Shown: piece by piece, positions 10,868 through 22,336 of the stretch
Layout: every line of letters begins with the position of its first letter
How positions within the stretch are numbered: the stretch's first letter is position 1
Assembly: GCA_013365365.1 (NCBI GenBank)
Contig: JABVXU010000699.1
Coordinates: 1 to 25,530 of the forward strand
DNA from: Cruorifilaria tuberocauda
Lineage: Eukaryota; Nematoda; Chromadorea; Rhabditida; Onchocercidae
Reading direction: 5' to 3'
Length of the DNA: 25,530 bases
Made by a program: the position numbers and the translations under genes
Notes under the pieces: generated by a model
Seen by the model: only the letters and a program-made list of their open reading frames with translations
Database searches by the model: none
Told to the model about the DNA's origin: nothing

Positions 10868-11100
10868 ACAATAATCCCAATCAGTTAATTTGCTTTGCAA
10901 ACAAATAATTCATAGCTTAAGTAATCAATAAAATCAAATAAATACATTTTTTACATTTACCATAACAATAATCTGATCAGTTAATTTGCTTTGCAAACAA
11001 TAATAACTTTGCAAACAAATAATTCATAGCTTAAGTAATCAATAAAATCAAATAAATATATTTTTTACATTTACCATAACAATAACCCAGTCAATTAATT
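10868..11100. repeat. Tandem duplication, unit about 95-118 bp
   Basis: Copy 1 (about 10868-10962) and copy 2 (about 10963-11080) are nearly identical, and a third start follows at 11081-11100. Copy 2 carries an extra 18 bases that repeat its own TTTGCAAACAA element. High identity implies a recent event. It is downstream of the receptor gene. Confidence 0.85.
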
Positions 11101-11403
11101 CATTTTAGTGGTGAGGTTGTTCACATTTTGAATTGTTTATATTGAAAATTTTCAATATTTGAACAATAATATGAACTTACTTACTTACATAAATTAAAAT
11201 TATTTTCAGGTATTTCTCGTTCTAAAATGTTGAAACAAAAATTTTTAATTATAATTATAATCATTAAATTAATCATATACAAATAAATGATTGCCAATAT
11301 CAGAGAATATATATGTAAGAGAAATGAAATTTAAAAATTATTAAAATATAGGAATTTTTAAGTTTTGTGAAAAATAAAAAAATACTGCTAACAACTAATT
11401 TGC

Positions 11404-11430
11404 TAATTAATTAATTAATTAATTAATTAT
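11404..11430. repeat. (TTAA)n microsatellite
   Basis: About six uninterrupted AATT/TTAA units, self-complementary. Confidence 0.9.
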
Positions 11431-11669
11431 TTTCGTTGCCTTTTTTTTTGTCATAACATTTGCGATATACACAATTCTTTGTATCTTTGCACTTTTTTCT
11501 CGACTAAATTAAAGTTTTCATCAACATATCGATCATTATTTATGTTTGTTAATAATGAGTAAATAATCGAACAAAAGTAATTTAACCAATTATCACTATT
11601 ATTATTGTTAACGATTATTGATATATTGTTAATTGCTAATCATTATTATTAATCAATTATTCGCATTAT

Positions 11670-14600
11670 TCATAGGCCTTTATGACTTTTATGACACGAA
11701 TAACAAACTATTTGCTTAATTGTACGTCGAAAATTCTTATTCAAACAAGTATAAATGATTGGATTGAAGCATGAATGAGCATAGCCAAGCCATGATGATA
11801 GCATGAATAAGTTAATATGAAGATGCTTATCCACTGGGACATTAAAACCGGTACATACTCCACGATATACTGTTATACAAAAATACGGTATCCAACAGAT
11901 CAAAAATGCAACTGAAATGAAATAACAATTATTTGAGTCTATTTGAATCATTAATTCTGACCTGAAAAGGTCAGAATTGTTAGTTTCAATCTCTATTAAA
12001 TAGTAATTGTTGAGCTTAATTTCATGATCAATTCAAATTATCGAATCTATATCTCAATGATTAATTCTGATCTGAAAAGAATTATCAGTTTTAATATTAC
12101 TTAGTGATAATTGAGCCTAGGTTAATAATTAATTCCATCTTGATAAATATTATTAGTTTCATCATTAATATTAGAAGATTGAAAAAGAAAAAAACGAAAA
12201 TTGATAATATTAGGAAAACGGAATCAAATATTGATATATCTTTTCTTTAAAATCTTTAAAATAATTGTAATACTTTTCTCTAAAATAATTTAAATTTAAC
12301 TTAAACTTGGGAAAAAAGATACTTACTAAGTATAGCAGCAACAACACCAGTAGCTCGAGTTTCACGTCTTATTGCTAATGATTCACGACGTTTTCTACGT
12401 ATTGCTCGAGTTACCTGATAAGTAATACTTTTCTTGAAAAGAAATTAAACAATTGCTGCTTGCAATCTTTTATGCTTAAGTTTCTTCATGAAGCTATAAA
12501 TTCAAAATAAAATTTTTTTTAATAAAAAAAATCGAAATTCAAAAAAAAAATAATTTCACCTGAAAAGCAATTCTTCTTAATCTTCCACGAGACATTGTTC
12601 CTCGTCGATTTGATCCGGCAACATTATCAGTGGTTGAATTCTTATCACTAGCTAATGATGTGAAATCATGAGCTTGTACAATGGAGCGTAACGTTGTCCA
12701 CGTACTTGTCTTTCTAAATTGAACCAGAGCAAAAAGTTTTTTGGTTTTGAAATTTTGAATTGTATAAAATTTGAATTCGATTTGATCCCGTAACATTATC
12801 AGTGGTTGAATTCTAGAATTTTGAAATGTATTTTTTGGCTTCATTTTTCAAAACAAAAAAAAAAAAGCTTAGATGACTAAAAATTCAAAGGAGCCATGAA
12901 AAGGAAAATAAAGAATTAGTTGGAACCTGGAATTCGATGTTTCATTTATACTATCAGTAGCATCTTCCGTCATATTGGTATCAAAACTATTCATTGAAAT
13001 CCTTCTGAAATCTCTACTCTAAAATATCTACAAAGAAATATACTTTCAAATATTTTTTTTAATTTATTTTACAGATTTGAAATGGACGAATAGTTTTTAC
13101 TTATTTCAATTTTTTTCATGAAATTAAAATAACTTAAAAATATTCGTCTAAATTTGCTAAATTGAATCAAACTTTTTTTTTAACTCAATTAATTATATAA
13201 ATTTGAGGTAAGAACAAAGCTAAGAAAAAATCAAAAATAAAAATGAAAAATAAGTTGTGAAATTTTATATATAATTATCTTAATTAATTAACTAATAATT
13301 ATACGCAATGAATTTTTATAAAATTTAAAATTATGCATAATTTGAAACTTTCTAAATTTATGATTCAAATTATATCAAATCAGATGAGAATGATAACCTG
13401 GAATTATCGGCACTATCAGTTATCGAAGTGCTAGAACTACGAGTTGAATTCGAGCGTACCGTTGAAGTAGGAGCTACGTAACATTCCCATTTTGGCACCT
13501 TTCACGGAAGTTGATTAATTCACGAAATATTCAATTTCAAATATTCAACATTCAAGTATTCAATTAGGTTAATTAATTAATTTACGAAATATTCAATTTC
13601 AAATATTCAATATTCAAGTATTCAATTAGGTTAATTAATTAATTTACGAAATATTCAATTTCAAATATTCAACATTCAAGTATTCAATTAGGTTAATTAA
13701 TTAATTTACGAAATATTCAATACTTAAGTATTCAACTAAATTAAATGCAATTAAACAACTAACTTTAAGTGAAACAACACTTGTAGATGTGCAAGGAAGA
13801 TTATTAACAGGTTTTGGTAAATTTAATAGCATTGATGATTCCATTGTAGGTAATGATTCTTTCGAATCTTCCAGATCGATCTTTGAATCACTAAAATCAA
13901 TAATGATCATTTACAAATGATTACAAATGATATTTTATCATTATTTAGGCCAAATTTATTCATTATACATTTGTAATTTATTTCATAAAATGTTTAAATT
14001 ATTTGCATTATCGATTGATTTTACTTTTTTCTCATTTTTTAGATTACAAATTAAAAAAAAAAGAAAACTTACTTGCATGAAACATTAACAGTAGGTAATT
14101 TCATGGAATTACATTTAGTTATTGAAGCTACAGATGGCTTTAAAAAAGTTTTATCATTTGTAGCCTTCGATCCAATGGATGATGGATTATCACCAAGGAA
14201 AGAGGACACGCGATCATTTAACATTAAACATTGATTATCTAAAAGATTATTATTAGACTTTTGCTTAAAAGTAACTTTCCTTTCTTAAAACTTTCTTAAG
14301 TAACTAACTTCCTTAAATGTAACAGTTATTTATTTGCTGATTTAACTTAACTTAAACTTATTGGATATTATTACTTTAAAAGAATGCTATCTTTTTTTTC
14401 AAGTAAGGTTAAATTTTTTTTCGAAAATATTTTTTAAATGAATAACTTTTGAATAAAATTAAGCCTAGTTTACCTAACTTTTAAGCCTAATTTCATTTGC
14501 CTAATTTACTTGATCATATTTCATTCCTTAAATAAATACGCTATAAAAGTAATAGAAATTATGAAAATTTTAAATGAAATCTAGCACAAACTTTATTTAT

Positions 14601-17600
14601 TTCAACAATTATAAAATACTACGTGTATTAATGCTGTTAAATTAAATTGAAAATTAAAAGATAGAAATCAAATTTAAAATTAAATTAGGTGATATTGAAT
14701 TAAGCTAAGTTATTACTAAATTATTACTAAATTGTTAAGTTAAAAGTTAAATTAAATATCTATTACCAATTGCTTGACAATTTATCGTTATCGGTGATAA
14801 TTCAATAATTGACGGATCAGGCGTAATAGTAAATTGTTTTTTTGTAACCATCAAATGATCCTCTGTCAACGCTTTAGCAGTTCTAGTTATTAAAGAGCAT
14901 CTTAAATCAATAATTTTAAAAGATGAAAAAAAAAATTCGATCATTGAATTAATCATTGAAAATATGCTCACTAAATCTCAATAAAGTATTTCAATTCTTG
15001 ATTTTAAAATTTTAAACTAAACTTAAATTTGTACTTTAATGCCATTATATATTTAATATCATATCATTAGGCTGTGTATTTTCCTATTTAAATCTTTTTT
15101 TTTAAAACCAGTTAATCGTTGATCTTCTAAAAAATTGAAACTAAAAATGTATTTTTTGTATAAATCGGTTGATATTAGTATTAGAGTACTGTTTTATATT
15201 TAATGATATTCGATTTCGTTCAATCGATAATCCTTCATTTTGATCAAGAGAAAGCGCAATTTCAGGATGAAACGAAAATATTACAGTGAAAAATTTATTC
15301 CTTTAAAAAAAAATGCAATAATCTTAATCCTATCGAAACTTTTATAATTATTAAAAATATAATTAAATGTAAAAATTTTCGTATATTTAATACAGTTAAC
15401 TTGATAACTTAATAACTTAATTTAATATTAATTTAATTTAATATATTTTAGATTTTTGTAGTAATTTCTAAAATGTAAAATTTATGGATAATTGCTCCAC
15501 TATAATTAATATTAATTTAATTTAATATAGTTTAATATATTTAAAATTTTTAAATCTATTTTCAAATAATTTCTAAAATCTAAAGAAAATATATGAATAA
15601 TTTGCTTTTCTCTAATAAATTAACCTTTTTTCGGTAACATTAAAGTGTACGTTTAGTTGATTTGATGAATCTAACGTTGCATTACACGTGATATCATTAT
15701 CACCGTCAATACCATTACTCGTTTGATCTAATTTTGTACTACATTGGCTAATAACCTTAAAAATTTTTTAATTAATTTCATTTAATTTTCATTTTTTATT
15801 TAAAGAATAAAATTAAGAAAGAAATTGTTATCAAAAATTTTCTAATTTCAATTCTTAAATTTTATTTTAAATTTAATTAATTGAAAATGTTTGAATTTTT
15901 AAAATTATTTAATTTATTTAACTTTTTTTCTTTTTCCGTTATCATTACCTCTTCAATGGTAACCTTTGGTAAGCATTGTGGCTTATCAATTTGTGATTCA
16001 CAATAATTATTTTGTTGTCTTTTCAATAAACCCATTTGGCCAAAAATGTATAAACGATGACTACGTAATTTACGAAATATTTTTACGTATAAATAGACGA
16101 CAATAACACCAGGAATAAAAAATGATAACAATGATGATAAAACCTGAAAAAGATAATGATAATCATTTAGAGATTAAGTAAAATAAAAGAGAGAATAGAA
16201 AACAGAGAAAAAAAGAACAACTTTATACTAATTTATCAATCTTTTAACTTTCAATATATTACCATTGATAAAAATTGTTTAGCAAATTTAATTATAGATT
16301 ATTGATTGGGAAAAATGACTGTTTATTGATTTGATCAAAGATTATACGAATGATATTTAATTATAGATTATTAGTTGAGAAAAATCATTGTTCTGATAGT
16401 TTAATTTGATCAGAGATTATAATGAGAATGATAATGAATATTTAAATAATGATTATTGATTGTTAAATGAAATAAAAATGAGAAGTGAAAAAAAGAAAGG
16501 AGAGGAATTACCAGATATTGTGGATTTTTGGTCCAACAAAAGCCATCCTCATCCAATGATTTTTCCATAAAAAGTGTACTACTAACAGCTAATGATACAA
16601 GCCATATCATGATAATATATGCAAATGTACTGGTTGCTATTGAATGCCGTTGATATTCCGTTGGAAATATTATTGCAAAATACCTGTACTGATAAAAAAA
16701 AAATTTAATAGAAAATGTTTGCATTTAATAAAAAACCAAAAAAAAAAAAACTGTAATAGGATTATAATTGATTTTCAGTCATTTCAAAAGAGAAAGAGAG
16801 AGAGGGAGAGAGAGAGAGAGATGATACTGCAAGCTGAGTATAAAGATTATCGATTGTTAAATTATAAAATTTAAAAAATAAAAAGTTCTGTGAAGAAAAA
16901 AAAACAAACTATATCAAAAACTGATAATAAAAATTATCTCATCAGTTAGGCAAAAATAGAATATGATAATAAAGCGTTTTAAAAGAAACTATTGATTTAA
17001 TGATAAATGATAAATTATCTGATCTCTTAATCAGAAATTGAATGTAGCATCGAATTATAGAATTCACCTATCTAAGCTTATAGCGGTAAGATGAATAATG
17101 CTAGCGGTTGTTGAAAAAACACCAGTTACCAGATGAAATTGACACCATCGTTCACCCAAATCCCAATGAATTTCATTAACCTGGAAAATTTAGTAATACA
17201 TAAATAAAAGATTAAAATGATAAATTTGATAAGCATTGATAATGATAAGAGAATGTGAGATAAATTGATCAATGTGAAATAGACATTGAAATGTAATGAA
17301 AATTGTAAAAATGAATTTATTAAAATGTAATATATTCGTAATCCAATTTGATTCCTAATTTCTTACTTATCAGATTTTATCATCTACTTATCAGAGAATT
17401 TTTAATTTTATCATCATCAACTTTAATCGTAATCATCATACCGTAGCATAGAGTGATAGCGGCATAACAACAATTCCAACGAGAAGATCAGAAATTGCTA
17501 AACTTGCGATAAATTTATTTGTTGCCAATCGTCGTAACTCACGATCAATGAGTACAGCAAGAAGAACAACCAAATTACCAATTACTATCATCATAATAAG

Positions 17601-17639
17601 TAGTACCAATATCGGAAATCCGGAATGCCACGGAAGCAT
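11670..17639 (-). CDS. Dopamine-D2-like (biogenic-amine-type) GPCR, 632 aa, 13 exons, lacks Asp3.32
   Basis: Minus-strand exons: 17639-17442, 17180-17068, 16683-16512, 16143-15949, 15755-15625, 14900-14767, 14238-14073, 13890-13764, 13498-13398, 13004-12927, 12713-12560, 12414-12327, 11911-11670. The sum is 1899 nt with all phases agreeing. TM1 is about 8-31 (Asn22), TM2 42-64 (Asp51), TM3 79-101, DRY 103-105, TM4 122-143 (Trp131), TM5 162-186 (Pro172), TM6 545-568 (CWIP 558-561), TM7 587-607 (NPxxY 602-606). Cys79 and Cys153 give the usual disulfide. The TM5 serines 164/165/168, Glu541 (6.30), Trp593 and Tyr596 are kept. Position 3.32 is Gly86, where amine receptors have Asp. ICL3 is about 350 residues, Ser/Thr-rich, and the C-tail is short with cysteines; this is D2-like architecture. 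The N-terminus before TM1 is only 7 residues, so a 5' exon is probably missing. Expected to couple to Gi/o in neurons; ligand unknown. Confidence 0.9.
11912..12326 (-). other. Intron 12 of the receptor gene, with diverged tandem copies
   Basis: Phase 1, donor GTAAGT, acceptor ATTTCAG. About 11945-12056 and 12057-12140 are diverged copies of one unit, each carrying an ATTAATTCTGAnCTGAAAAG-like core. The first copy holds the perfect hairpin described separately. Confidence 0.6.
11953..11978. other. Perfect 11-bp hairpin in intron 12
   Basis: AATTCTGACCT (11953-11963) and AGGTCAGAATT (11968-11978) are exact reverse complements around GAAA. In the receptor pre-mRNA it lies 42-67 bases before the acceptor of the TM6-TM7 exon, where branch-point selection takes place. 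Confidence 0.85.
12606..12814 (-). repeat. 37-bp exon fragment duplicated into the adjacent intron
   Basis: 12606-12642 lies inside exon 11 of the receptor. 12778-12814 lies in intron 10 in the same orientation. They match at 35 of 37 bases. The intronic copy carries a TTCTAG acceptor (AG at 12814-12813) whose use would extend exon 11 in frame to 12812. Confidence 0.85.
13523..13735. repeat. 62-bp tandem repeat in intron 8
   Basis: Copies start at 13523, 13585, 13647 and 13709 (the last partial). They are almost identical and consist of ATTCAA-rich blocks plus a TTAATTAATTAA spacer. The array fills most of intron 8 of the receptor gene. Copy-number variation between individuals would be expected. 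Confidence 0.92.
14239..14766 (-). other. Intron 6 of the receptor gene
   Basis: Phase 1, donor GTAATA, acceptor TCTTTTAG. AT-rich with TAAGCCTAATTT-like repeats around 14460-14510. No further exon is seen. Confidence 0.75.
15190..15300 (-). CDS. Candidate extra exon of the receptor's ICL3 (cassette)
   Basis: Within intron 5 (15624-14901, phase 2), the minus strand has a T-rich acceptor TTTTTAAAG ending at 15301. A 111-nt open stretch follows, then a GTACTC donor at 15189-15188. It enters and leaves in phase 2, exactly the phase of intron 5, so inclusion would add 37 residues without disturbing frame. Its composition is less AT-rich and more varied than flanking intron, with mixed acidic, polar and aliphatic residues like neighbouring ICL3 exons. 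The donor is weaker than those of the other exons. It could be constitutive, alternative, or chance. If included, the receptor would be 669 aa. Confidence 0.45.
15418..15610. repeat. Diverged tandem duplication just before intron 5's donor
   Basis: About 15418-15504 and 15505-15610 share ATTAATTTAATTTAATATA followed by a TTTCTAAAATnTAAA block, with small indels. Non-coding, inside intron 5 of the receptor. Confidence 0.7.
16144..16511 (-). other. Intron 3 of the receptor gene
   Basis: Phase 0, donor GTAATT, acceptor TTTTTCAG. It separates the end of ECL2 from TM5. It contains two similar ATTATAGATTATTGATTGnGAAAAAT stretches around 16290-16395. No extra exon seen. Confidence 0.75.
16684..17067 (-). 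other. Intron 2 of the receptor gene, splitting the DRY motif
   Basis: Phase 2 intron inside the Arg codon of DRY (donor GTGAAT, acceptor TACAG). It contains a GA microsatellite at 16789-16821, which is a CT tract in the pre-mRNA, and poly-A/poly-T runs. Confidence 0.8.
16789..16821. repeat. (GA)n microsatellite in intron 2
   Basis: GA dinucleotides with one GGG interruption. In the sense of the receptor transcript it is a long CT (polypyrimidine) tract. Confidence 0.9.
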
Positions 17640-18390
17640 TACCACTATGTTAATATTACTTGTAAATTATGCAGTTAGAAAAAAGTATTTTAATTTAATA
17701 TATCAAAAAATTTTATCGTATAATTATAAAAACTATAGCTATCATAAAGTTTCAATTCACTTCCTGATAGCTATACGATCAATAATATATTATATTTTAT
17801 CATATTTATAAATGTTAATCATAAATTTAATTTTTAATTTTTAGAAATTTTTAATTTTTTAGAAATTTATGTAAAATGGAATATGACCGCTAGAATCAGT
17901 TATTCAGTTATAAATAGGATCAGTAATTTCAATAATGATTGGTTCTCTTTCTAATATTCCCATTTGTTTTGAAGATAAATTAAAAAAGAGAAGAGAGAGG
18001 AAGAGAAGAAGAGAAGTTTTCTCCTTTTTATTTTGATATGAAATAAATTTCAAAATTCCCTTGTGATTCCGATAAAGCTGAAATTTTCATCGTATCATCA
18101 AAGAAAAATCTTAGCTTTTGATAGAGTTGTAAGAAAATAATAAATCAAAATAATTATAAGTTAAGGAAACAACAAATAGGTAAAAGTTAAAGTCGTAAAC
18201 AAAAAATTGGAAGAAAAAGGAAGCAAAAAAAAAAAATTTAATCTGAATTCGATATCTTATCTTTCTTATCAGATAATCAATTGATATTAATATTAATTGA
18301 AATCTTTTACTTTGAATATCATCTTATTAATTATTGAGATTTGTATGAAAGATAACTTATCAAGTTAGCTAAATTTAAGTATGATATGAT

Positions 18391-18420
18391 AAGAGAGAGA
18401 GAGAGAGAGAGAGAAAGAGT
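18391..18420. repeat. (GA)n microsatellite
   Basis: About 13 GA units within a broader purine-rich stretch (18391-18500), about 750 bases upstream of the receptor's first coding exon. Confidence 0.9.
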
Positions 18421-18780
18421 GATATTAAATGAATTGTGAGGAGAAAATATTAAAAGATTCGAGAGAAGAGGAAAAAAAGAAGAGAGGAAAGAAAATTTAT
18501 GGACAGAAAAAAAAGCTTATTTTGCTTTAATCTCGAAGAATTTCATTTATGAATTTTGAATTTAGGCATTTATGACTTCAGGCTCAATTGTTTTCCATAA
18601 TCATGAGTTAATTAAACAATTGTATTTGAGGGGGAGGTGGTATTGTTAAAAATGAAAAGAAAGAAATAAAGAAATTAATCAATTCTTATCGGTAAGACAA
18701 AACGTAAGAAAGTTATTACTTAACAACATCTCATTAGATTTTCGATTAACCTATTTATGATTTATTATTTCATACTTTAA

Positions 18781-18960
18781 TGTTATGCAAAATTCTTATT
18801 AACAATTGATTATCATTTTGTTATCACTATTATCAGTAGAACTTCTATATGTTCGTTGTTTCCAGCTCTTTTGTTATGCAAAATTCTTATTAACAATTAA
18901 TTATCATTTTGTTATCACTATTATCAATGGAACTTTTATATGTTCGTTGTTTTCCTCTAT
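18781..18960. repeat. 91-bp tandem duplication
   Basis: Copy 1 starts at 18781 and copy 2 at 18872, both beginning TGTTATGCAAAATTCTTATT, with few differences. Both contain TATGCAAA, an octamer-like string (POU/homeobox-type), about 1.1-1.2 kb upstream of the receptor's first coding exon. Regulatory meaning is not shown. Confidence 0.88.
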
Positions 18961-20925
18961 ATTTCTTTAATCATAATATGATAATATGATAATTTTTAAT
19001 CAGAAATAATATGATAATATTTTCGAAATTGAACGAATAATTTGAGTTTTAAAAATAAAAAGTTTACATATCTATTTTCCTAATTAACAATTTAAAGGAT
19101 TAATTTTTACGATTTATCTAAATTACAAGACATTATAAGGTTTATTTATAAGTTAATAAAATTAATATGTTAATAAGTATATAAGTTAATAAAGTTAATT
19201 TAATTAAATAATATAGACTAAGTTTAACAGCACAAAATTTTTACATATAAAAAGGTGAGAAAAAAAGAGAGGAAAAATTTTAATAATTGAGCAATCTTGG
19301 AGATTTACTTATGGATATCAAATCTCATGCTCATTTAAATCTCATGCTAATACATTAAGCACAATTCAATAAATTTTCTTTTCAATTTAACTGACAGCTA
19401 TCTCTTTCTCATTAATTTGCTCACTTCGTTGTTAAGTATTTCATTGAAATTACTAGTTGACTATAAGTAAAATGTGCCATACTGAAATAAGCAATAAAAA
19501 TTATAACATACTAATAAAGCACCATTTTATATCACCTATCGATAATGATATATCCATGTGAAAGTATATTTGTGGAGAGTAAAATTTACTTTAAAACAGT
19601 AATATATACCGAAATAAATTGATAATGTATTAAAATTTAGCAATATTTTTGAAGTTCTCTTTTTTCAACTAAAAAACTTAATCGATAATTAATTTAATGG
19701 TTTAATGGTTATTTAAATTTTCTTTAAAATTAGAAATTTAAGATTTTAGATATAAATACATGCTATGTTGAAATTCTAATCATGCAGAAAGCAGTGTTAC
19801 TAATTTATTTTTGTTTAAATATCAATTTATCGATAATAATATTCGTATATGATTATGTGCTACTAAATTAAATCCACCTGTTTAATATATTTATAATAAC
19901 AACGAAGGTAAGATAGTATTGAAATCTTTGTTTTAGTTTTACTTCTTTTTTTCACCTGAAAGAAATTTTGATATTTGTATAATAAGAAAAGAAATAATAA
20001 TAGAGTATATAACTAAGGTATATTTAACAATTATCATTTCTTCATTTCATCACTAAAGTATATTAAAACAGGTAAAGATACTACCTTTTCTCTGTTATAA
20101 ATGTCAGCTAACTGAAAATTGAAGTAGAACATAAGCAATGAAATATTGCTAACATTTTTTGCCTAATTTGAACATTTTAAAATTACTCATTTATCCTTTT
20201 AATTTTCTAAATATTCAAAATATATTTCAAAAAATTGAATATGAAATTTCTTTTTTTACTCCTTCCCAAAAATATTTTCATTGAAATGATGAGATTGAAA
20301 TTTTACTTTAATAATACTAATATTGGATAAATTATAAAATTGAAAAGATTTAGCAATGCTAGCACATCTGGTAGTTATTTTAAAAATGCTACAAATGTTA
20401 GCATATTTTTCATTTTAAAAATTTCTTCCTTTCATATTTCCGTTAGTACTGATGATGATGAGCTGTTGATAAAAAAAAAAACGGGGAAAAAAAGTGCCAT
20501 AAACTTTCATTGATATTTTTTATTGGTATGGAAAACTGCAAATTAATTCGTTTTAAAATGGAACATTTTTTCAACTTTTTTTTCCTAAAATAAAATATCT
20601 CAAAAAATAATTGAAAACCTAAAATTGCCGCTATCCAAAAGTATTTATGATTTATTGTTTGTCAATAATGAATTGATTAATCACAGTTATAAGTAGCCAT
20701 TTGTGAGAAAAAAATAACATTTTAAAATCACAAATTTATATATTTTTATTGATTTTAATAAATTCATTATTCATTATAAATATATAAAATAGATAAAGTG
20801 TTGCTAAGGATTGCTTATTTTTGGTGGATAATTAAAGGTAATAATGCGATGGAAAAATTTGTGAATAATTTGAAGAAGTATCTAAGGTATAACTAGCTAC
20901 GGATACTGTACCTACAGTAATGGCA

Positions 20926-20975
20926 TACTGTAATATATACTGTAATATATACTGTGATATACCGTAATATGCGGA
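20926..20975. repeat. Short ATACTGTAATAT tandem array
   Basis: Four to five near-copies of a 12-base unit. Read on the minus strand it gives a Gln-Tyr-Ile-Leu repeat inside an 64-codon open frame (20832-21026) that has a hydrophobic start but no support as a gene. Confidence 0.8.
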
Positions 20976-22336
20976 CTGCAATACAGTTATAATAACCAAA
21001 ATAATCATCTTTCCCACTTTCTTCAATCTTTAGTTATTCCCAAAGAATAACAATAGTCATATGATTATTTAATCCACCAGGAAAAAAATTAGCATACTCA
21101 ATTATCAAAGTTTTAATTATCATTTGCCATCAAAAAATTAAAATGAATTTAATGAACACATAGTTTTAAAACCACTTCGAAATGAAAGCTGTTAAATAAA
21201 TAGCTATAAAAAGTTTCCAGGAGAAAGTTGTAATAATTTCTATTCTAGTCTCAAGAAATAGGCCCATAATTAAAGTATAACTAATGTAAGCAAACTTCTT
21301 ATCCTCAAATTAATTGATTAAATTAATTAATTAATTTATTGTTAAAAAGTGGAAAAAAGTTTGAGAGCAAAAGAATTATAGCAAAAATATATATTTGATA
21401 TATTGTAAAGTCTAAATCTTAGCTCAAATACAGATTTTTTTTTGCTGGAAAAATTTTTAACTTCAATTTAATCAAAATCAGCGAAAAATATTTTTACTGA
21501 TTAAAGTGATAATTTTAATCGAGCAGCTTAATAATTTATTTTTGTGATAGCGAAATAGCAGGCAACTAACTAACTGTTGAATTCTGTCTAATTTTTTAGG
21601 AATGATGAAATGGTGGATTGCTTGATTAATAGCTAAATCGATAATTGATTTTTCTTTTATTTCGATTTCATTTGATTAATTAAATATCATGATTAATGTA
21701 TTTTTTCTTTAGTTATTTAGATTACTTCTATTAAAGAAATGATTAAAATATAAATTTCGTTAAGTAACCAATTTCGATTTATAAAATGAAAAATAATTTA
21801 AGTTTAGCTTACCAAAAAAAATCGTTGCACTCACTTTTAGTTACAACTTTTTAATTTACTACAAAATGTTTTACTGTCTTATTGGTAAATATATATATAT
21901 ATTTAACTTTCATTCTTCTCCGCTGATACAATAGTTAATTACTAATTTATTGCAAAATTCATTAAGTAAATTAATTAAAGTAATTGCAGTATTGTAAAAA
22001 TTCTTATATCCCTTCAGAGTTAACAGGTAAATTTTAAAAAATGCGAAAAACTATGAAATCGAAATTGCACTTAAATTCTTAAAATCGTTAAATCGTTTAA
22101 AAAAATCCTTAAAATTGCACTTAAAACTTAATTTTATTTTTCGATTCTTGAAAAAGTTTAAGAAAATCGCGAAAAATTTAAAATTTGATTGATTAAAACT
22201 TTTCCATTATCATTTTCTTAACGTATGCTGCAACAAAATTAGCGCATAATCAAGGGTTAGCCTTGTTTTTGTTTTTGGTACAGATTCATATATCTATCCA
22301 AGCAATGACCTTTTAGTAAACAAACAGCTAGCAGAA

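Noticed and set aside
11670..11951. Last receptor exon read as starting at the Met at 11951
   Set aside because: The acceptor ATTTCAG ends at 11912 and exon 12 joins in phase 1 to give an intact TM6; the residues before it are intron.
12539..12844. 101-codon minus-strand frame as a stand-alone gene
   Set aside because: Its 3' half is receptor exon 11 and the rest is open intron; it is treated as an alternative extension of that exon, not a gene.
17548..17811. 87-codon plus-strand frame
   Set aside because: Antisense shadow of the TM1-TM2 exon.
20832..21026. 64-codon minus-strand frame with a signal-peptide-like start and a glycosylation sequon, considered as the receptor's first exon
   Set aside because: There is no usable donor near its end, the one internal GTAC site leaves in the wrong phase, and half of it is a 12-bp repeat.
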